DNA from: Bacteroidota bacterium
Lineage (GTDB): Bacteria > Bacteroidota > Bacteroidia > Flavobacteriales_F > PHOS-HE28
Direction of reading: 5' to 3'
Assembly (NCBI GenBank): GCA_963169595.1
Contig: CAUJFM010000062.1
Location: forward strand, 1 to 27,321
DNA: 27,321 nt
Position 1 is the first letter of the stretch. The number at the start of each line of letters is the position of its first letter. The notes under the pieces are model-generated. The model had not been told where the DNA came from. It did not search any database and saw nothing but the letters and a program-made list of their open reading frames with translations. This document shows positions 10,025 through 17,000 of this stretch, in pieces. Position numbers and translations under genes: made by a program.

Positions 10025-10930
10025 ATGCGCCGCATCCTCTTCCTGGCCAGCGCGATCTTGGTGTGTGGGTGGACCCACGCCCAACAGTTGCCGCAGATCA
10101 CGCAGTACAGGTCCAACGATTACCTGTTCAATCCAGCGGTGGCAGGCAGCCGTCCGATGTTCGAACTGCGCAGCATGCACCGGTACCAGTGGGTCGGCAT
10201 CCAAGATGCCCCGCGGACCTTCATGCTGAGCGGAACATCGACCCTGGGCCGCAACATGGGCGTGGGGGCCTATCTGTTCACTGACAACGTTGGTCCCACC
10301 CGCCGCACCGGCTTCCAGGCCTCCTATGCATACCACCTGCAACTGACCTCCGATCTCCGTTTGGGATTGGCTGTTTCCGCAGGGATGCTCCAGTTCCTCA
10401 TCGATGGGTCGAAGATCACCTTCAACGACCCGGACGACCCGGTGATGGACGATCAGCTGCGCGGGCAGCTGATGCCCGATGCCAAGTTCGCCTTCTACCT
10501 CTACCACCCGCGGTTCTGGTTCGGGGCCTGTGCGCCGCAACTGCTCCAGAACAAGGTCTATTTCCTGGACGACAGCGGCAGCTCGCTGAGCGTGATGGAG
10601 GACCATTATTACGCGATGGGCGGCTACACCTTCGAACTGGGCGAGGATTGGAAAGTGGAGCCTACCTTCCTGGTGAAGTTCGTCGAACCGGTACCCATGA
10701 AGCTGGACCTGAACGCCACTGTGCGGTACAAGGACATGCTCTGGTTGGGTGCCGGCTACCGCACGAACGATGCCTATACCGCCATGGTCGGGCTGTGGTT
10801 GAAACGGACCTTCCAGTTCGGCTATTCCTATGACATCATCTCTTCGAACCTGCGCAATTACAGCACGGGCACCCATGAGCTGATGCTTGCCATCACCCTG
10901 GACAAGCAGCGACGACCGACAACGCCCTGA
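10025..10930 (+). CDS. PorP/SprF family T9SS outer-membrane protein, partner of adhesin 1
   Basis: A 301-residue protein, the usual length for the family. Residues 1-19 are a signal peptide ending THA before QQLPQ. The conserved N-terminal block contains ITQY, LFNPAVAGS and HRYQWVGIQDAPRTF, all hallmarks of PorP/SprF. Repeated amphipathic strands follow, then the C-terminal FGYSYDIISSNL and THELMLAI block of an outer-membrane beta barrel. It starts 12 nt after the adhesin 1 stop, which fits the sprB-sprF arrangement of Flavobacterium, where SprF is required for surface delivery of SprB. The likely role is therefore secretion or anchoring of adhesin 1 through its type B C-terminal domain. The pairing is inferred from position. 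A stem-loop lies 27 nt past the stop, so this may be the last gene of its unit. Confidence 0.92.
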   Translation: MRRILFLASAILVCGWTHAQQLPQITQYRSNDYLFNPAVAGSRPMFELRSMHRYQWVGIQDAPRTFMLSGTSTLGRNMGVGAYLFTDNVGPTRRTGFQASYAYHLQLTSDLRLGLAVSAGMLQFLIDGSKITFNDPDDPVMDDQLRGQLMPDAKFAFYLYHPRFWFGACAPQLLQNKVYFLDDSGSSLSVMEDHYYAMGGYTFELGEDWKVEPTFLVKFVEPVPMKLDLNATVRYKDMLWLGAGYRTNDAYTAMVGLWLKRTFQFGYSYDIISSNLRNYSTGTHELMLAITLDKQRRPTTP

Positions 10931-10956
10931 ACAGCCGCACCAAGAGGTGGAACTTG

Positions 10957-10981
10957 TCGACGATTTCGCGCAGATCGTCGA
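10957..10981. other. Perfect 8-bp inverted repeat in the intergenic region (weak terminator or operator)
   Basis: Arms TCGACGAT (10957-10964) and ATCGTCGA (10974-10981) flank a 9-nt loop. It sits between the porP stop (10930) and the second adhesin. No T-run follows, so a classical intrinsic terminator is doubtful. A transcript-end hairpin or a regulator-binding palindrome are both possible. Confidence 0.45.
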
Positions 10982-11008
10982 AGAACAGTGTTGATAACCT
11001 GTAAGTTA

Positions 11009-11040
11009 TTGACAGTGGATGGGGGCTGCCGCCTAACTTG
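11009..11040 (+). promoter_or_regulatory. Candidate Bacteroidota-type promoter for adhesin 2
   Basis: A TTG (11009-11011) lies 22 nt before TAACTTG (11034-11040), which is one base short of the TAnnTTTG -7 element of Bacteroidota. The site lies 30 nt ahead of the ATG at 11070 in the only sizeable gap in the plus-strand cluster, so a promoter is expected here. The match is imperfect. Confidence 0.35.
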
Positions 11041-11069
11041 CATGCCCTTTGTCCGCGGGGTCCGAACGC

Positions 11070-14000
11070 ATGGTAAGAGCTACGGGTGTGCAGTTGAAAT
11101 GGCTTGTCCGGTCGGGCATTCTGGCGTTGGTCACCCTGCTGGCCATGGGTCCGGCGGAAGCCCAGGTCCTTGTGGCCGGGGATGGCCTCACCTTCGGAAC
11201 CTGTAGTGGGTCCTTCCACGATACGGGTGGCCCGGGGGGCGATTACGCGAACAATGAGGCCCTCACGGTCACCATCTGCCCCAGCGGTGGGGCGGGTTCG
11301 GGGCCGTTCACTTCGGTGCGCTTCACCCAATGGAGCATTGCGCCCGGCCCTGGCGACACCTTGCGGATCTATGATGGGACCACCGTGGGAGGCACCCTGC
11401 TGGCTGAGGGCACATCCGCGACCTCGCTGTCCGGGCAGACCTTCACCGCGACCTCGGCTTCCGGTTGTCTCACGTTCCGATGGGTGAGCAATGCCGGCGG
11501 AACGGCGGCGGGGTGGACCGCGCTGGTGCTGACCGGTCCTGATGCGGGTCAGAACGCGAGCATCACGGTCTGTTCCACGGAAGCGCCTTTCAGCATGCGC
11601 GCTCGGTTGAACGGCACCCCGGATGCAGGAGGCTCCTGGACGGGTCCTGGTGGTGCGCACCCCGATCTTTTTAACCCGGCCACGGACACGCCCGGGATTT
11701 ACACCTACACGGTCTCCGGCCCTGCTCCGTGCCCGGATTCCTCGGCGGTGCTGACCATCGCCGTGGTGACCGCGCCCAACGCGGGCACGAACGGGGCGCT
11801 CACGGTGTGCAACGATGCCGGGCCTCAGAACCTCTTCAACAGCCTGGGTGGTACGCCACAGGCTGGCGGTTCATGGACAGGCCCGGGCGGTGGTGCGCAC
11901 TCCGGTGTGCTGGACCCTACTGTGGGCCCTGCCGGCACCTACACCTACACCGTGCCCGGTACGGCACCCTGCGGACCTGCTTCCGCCGTGGTGAGCGTCA
12001 CCATCGAGCAGCGGCCCAATGCCGGAACGAACGGTACGGCGGTGGTCTGCAGCAATGGGGCTCCCTTCAACCTGTTCAGTTCCCTGGGCGGCAGCCCGCA
12101 ACCCGGCGGCTCGTGGACCGGACCCGGAGGTGGGGCCGTGGCGGCCACCTACACGCCCGGCTCCTCCACCCCAGGGGTGTACACCTACACGCTTTCCGGG
12201 ACCACCGCTTGTGCATCGAGCAGTGCCACGGTCACGGTGACCCAGGTGACCGCTCCGAACGCGGGTATCGATCGCGCATTGGTGGTGTGCAGCGATGACG
12301 CGCCGTTCAACCTGCTCTCCCAGTTGAACGGTACGCCGAACGCGGGTGGCACGTGGGTAGGTCCCAATGGTCCGCACGGGGCCACCTTCAACCCCGCCAC
12401 CGATCCGCCCGGCAATTACACCTACACGGTGACCGGCACGGCGCCTTGCGCCAATGCAACCGCGGTGCTGAACATCACGGTGCGTATCGCACCCGATGCG
12501 GGCAGCTCCGCGGTCATCACGGTGTGCAGCACCGACGCGAGCTTCCCGCTCTTCAACAGGCTGGGCGGCTCGCCCGATCTGGGCGGCACGTGGACCGCAC
12601 CGGGTGGTGGTGCGCACCCCGGCACGTTCATTCCGGGTACCAGTGCCGCTGGTGTCTACACCTACACCGTTGTGGGGCAGTCCCCCTGTGATCCCGCCAC
12701 GGCCACCGTCACGGTGAACGTGAACATCGCACCCGTGGCAGGCACCAACGCCTCGGTGGTGCGCTGCTCCAACGATGCCCCATTCAGCCTGTTCGCCCAG
12801 TTGGGTGGCAGCCCGAACCCCGGTGGCACCTGGACGGGTCCGGGCGGCGCGCATAGCGGCACCTTCACGCCTGGCGTGGACCAGCCGGGTGCCTACACGT
12901 ACACCGTGCTCGGAACAGCGCCCTGCGCCAATGCCACCGCTGTGGTCACCGTTTCCATCGTGACCGCGCCGAACGCCGGTACCAATGGATCCACCACGGT
13001 GTGCAGCAACGGTGCGCCGTTCTCCCTCTTCGCCCTGTTGGGTGGCACCCCGGATGCCACGGGCACCTGGAGCGGCCCTGGAGGCGCAACATCGGGCACC
13101 TTCACGCCGGGCACCTCACAGGCGGGTGTCTACACCTACACGGTTGCGGGTACGGCCCCCTGCGCGAACGCGAGTGCGACGGTCACCGTCAGCGTAGTGG
13201 CGGCACCGAACGCGGGAACGAACGGCAGCATCACCGTGTGCAGTGATCAAGGACCGGTCAACCTGTTCGCGCTGCTCGGTGGAAGCCCACAGGCGGGTGG
13301 TACATGGACCCGGCCGAACGGTCAAGCCCATTCAGGTACCTATCTGCCCGCATCGGAGCCTGGAGGGGTGTACACCTACACGGTGGCTGGCACCCTGCCC
13401 TGCGCGAACGCCACCGCCACGGTCCAGGTGAACCGGGTGATCGCGCCGAACGCCGGTGTGAACGGCACGATCACCGTGTGCAGCACGAACGCACCCTTCC
13501 AGTTGATCACGGTCCTCGGCGGCTCGCCGAGCGGATCGGGCACCTGGCTGGCACCGGGCAATACACCCACTTCGGGCACCTTCACCCCGGGCACCAGCGC
13601 ACCGGGCGTCTACACCTACGTGGTGGCCGGCACGGCTCCTTGTGTGAACGATAGTGCGTTCGTGACGGTGAATGTGAACCAGGCCCCGAACGCCGGACAG
13701 AACGCATCGCAGCTCGTTTGCAGCAGCAATGCGCCCTTCAGTTTGTTCGGCGTGCTGGGCGGTACCCCCAATGCGGGCGGAACGTGGACGGCCCCGGGCG
13801 GCGGATCTTCCACCGGCACCTACACGCCCGGGCAGTCGACCGTGGGCGGGTATACCTACACGGTCACGGGCATAACCCCCTGTCTGAACGCGTCCGCCAT
13901 TGTCTCGATCAGTGAGAACCGTCAGCCGTTGGCAGGCACCAATGGCAGCTTCACCCGCTGCTCCACAGATGGACCGGTGGACCTGTTCACACAGCTCGGT

Positions 14001-17000
14001 GGAACGCCGGATGCCGGAGGCACGTGGACCGGTCCAAGTGGTGCGAGCTCAGGGGTCTTCATCCCGGGCACATCCACCCCAGGAACGTACACCTACACGG
14101 TGACGGGCACTGCGCCCTGCACGAACGCCACGGCCACGGTGACCGCCACGGTGAACCAGGCCCCCAACGCCGGCACCGGCGGGGTGATCACGGTGTGCCA
14201 GGGGACCACCTCCGTGGACCTGTTCACCGGCCTCACGGGCAACCCGGACCTCACGGGCACTTGGAACGATGATGACAACACGGGGCAATTGAGCGGGAAC
14301 CTCTTTGGTCCGCTCGGGCTTCCTGCAGGCGACTATGACTTCACCTACACGGTGCCCGGTATCGGTCAATGTGGTGATGACCAGGCCGTTGTGCGGGTGA
14401 CGATCGTGCCGCTGCTGGATGCCGGGACCAATGGCAACTTGGCGGCCTGCGGTAGCAATACACAGGTCAACCTCCTCAATGGCCTGGGCGGGTCCCCTCA
14501 GCCGGGTGGTGTGTGGATCGACCTCGGTGGGACCGGTGCCGTATCGGGCCAGTTCTTCAACGCTTCGTTGGTCATCCCGGGAAGCTATGTCTTCCGCTAT
14601 CGCCTCACGGGCATCGTGGGCTGCGATTCGGATTCGGCCCAGGTGACGGTGAACGTGCAACAGGCGCCGAACGCGGGCACGAATGGCAATGCCATCACCT
14701 GCAGCGATACATCCATTGGTCTGTTCCAGTTCCTGGGAGGGAACCCAGCACTGGGAGGGCAGTGGCGACGCGACAGCCCGACCGGTCCTCCGTTCTCCGG
14801 CACCTACAATCCGGCCATCAATGATCCGGGTGTCTTCTATTATATCGTGAACGCGGCACCCCCGTGCACGGCAGTGTTCTCCACGGTGACGGTCACTGAG
14901 ATCCAGGCGCCCAATGCCGGCACTCCTGCTTCCACCGTGGTATGTTCCAATGGGGCGCCGTTCAACATGACGGCCCTGCTCGGTGGCAACCCCGATCCGG
15001 GGGGCTCGTGGAGCTTTGGTGGCCAGAACCACAGCGCCACCTTCGTTCCAGGGCTTGATGTGCAGGGCATCTACGAGTACCGCGTCACCGGACAGCCACC
15101 CTGCGGCATTGCGGTGGCCTCGCTCACCGTGACCGTTGTGCCTGCCGCTTCCGCCGGCTGCAACTCCAGCATCACCGTGTGCAGTGGTGATCTTCCCTTC
15201 CTGCTGGTGAACGCGCTGGGGTGCACCCCACAGGTGGTGGGCGGTACATGGATCGGTCCTTCGGGTCCGAGCAATGGCACCTTCTCGCCCGCCACCAGCG
15301 AGACGGGCGAGTACCGCTACATCGTGCAGGGCACCACTCCATGCGGCAACGACACGGCCTCGGTATTCGTGTTCGTGGATCCTTCTCCGAACGCCGGCAC
15401 CTCTGGGACCTTGAGCTTGTGCGCGGGCGGCCCCACGGTGAACCTCATCACGGCGTTGGGCGGCAACCCGGACCCGTCGGGTACGTGGACGGGTCCTGCG
15501 CCTTCCACCGCCACCTTCAGCGGATTGTTCCAGCCTGGCGTGAGCGCGCCTGGACTGTACACGTACACGGTGACCAACTCCTGTGGATCGGTGAGCAGCA
15601 CGGTCACCGTGAGCGTGAGCCCACAGGCGAATGCGGGGTGCAGCAATGCCATCGTGCGTTGTTCCTCCAATGCGCCGTTCTCCATGGTCTCCCAATTGGG
15701 TTGTGCGCCTGCGCTGAACGGCACCTGGCGTGGGCCGTTGCCTGCCACCACCATCATGGATGGGATCTTCACGCCGGGTACCACCCCCCCGGGCACTTAC
15801 CGCTACACCGTGGCGGGTGTTGGGGCATGTCCGGAGGTGAGCTCCACCTTGACCGTGACCGTGAACCCAGCGCCCCGTGCGGGCAACGATGCAAGCATCA
15901 CCTTGTGCAACACGGGTGGTGCGGTGAACCTCTTCCCGTTGTTGGGGCCGAACGCGCAGCCTGGAGGCACCTGGCGGCGTCAGTCCGACAACAGCGTGCA
16001 TTCCGGCACCATCCTTCCGTCGGTGGACCAGTCCGATGTTTACATCTACACGGTGTCCGGCCTGCCACCTTGCACCAGCGATGAGGCCCTGGTCGAAGTG
16101 GTGATCAACAGCAGCCCCACGGCCGGGTTCAACGGGTTGCTCACCCTATGCAGCGATGACCTGCCGGTGAGCCTGCTCGGCATCCTCGGTGGCACGCCGC
16201 AGACCAATGGGTTCTGGCTTACGCCGGGCCTGGGCCTTCATTCCGGTGTGTACATCCCGGGTCAGGACCAGGCCGGTGTGTACTCCTATGTGGTGCAAGG
16301 CAATGCACCCTGCACCAACGATACGGCCCGGGTCACGGTGATCCAGAACACGGCGACGGATGCGGGTGAGAACGGAACCGCAGTGACCTGCAGCGATCAA
16401 CCGCCGTTCCAGCTGTTCAGTGTGCTCGGTGGTACGCCCCAAGTAGGTGGCACATGGACCGGTCCTTCCGGCAATACCGTTTCCGGTCAGTTCTCGCCGG
16501 GTATCTCCCAGCCGGGTGTATACCGCTACCGGGTGACCGGTATCGCGCCGTGCGAGAGCGATTCCGCCACGGTGACCGTGGTGCAGAATCCCGCTCCCAA
16601 TGCAGGCATCAGCAACGCGGTGCAGATCTGTTCCTCGCAGGGTACGATCGAGCTGATCAGCCTGCTGGGGGGTACGCCCGACCCCGGAGGCTCCTGGACG
16701 CTGAACGGTGACCCACATGGTCCCAACTATGATCCTGCAGTGGGGGGCTCCGGCACCTTCGTGTACACGGTCACCGGTCTTCCTCCTTGTGGAACGGCCA
16801 CCGCGCAGGTCGCCATCACGCGTGTGCTTGCACCATCGGCAGGTACCGGCGGGGCCATCGCGGCCTGCATCAACGATGATGCCATCAACCTCTTCGCCGG
16901 TCTCAGCGGCACGGTGACGCCCGGCGGCAATTGGGTGAACAATGGTGGTGTTGGCGTGCTGAACGGTGGCGTCTGGGATGCCACTGGGGTACCTCCCGGT

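Noticed and set aside
10940..10996. A small coding remnant (plus-strand frame reading VELVDDFAQIVEEQC before a stop).
   Set aside because: It looks protein-like by eye but is very short and has no start codon; the acidic pattern comes from the palindrome arms, so it was not called.
10986..11016. A replication origin suggested by DnaA-box-like 9-mers.
   Set aside because: Only two imperfect boxes are seen, with no AT-rich unwinding region and no dnaA or other replication gene in the window.
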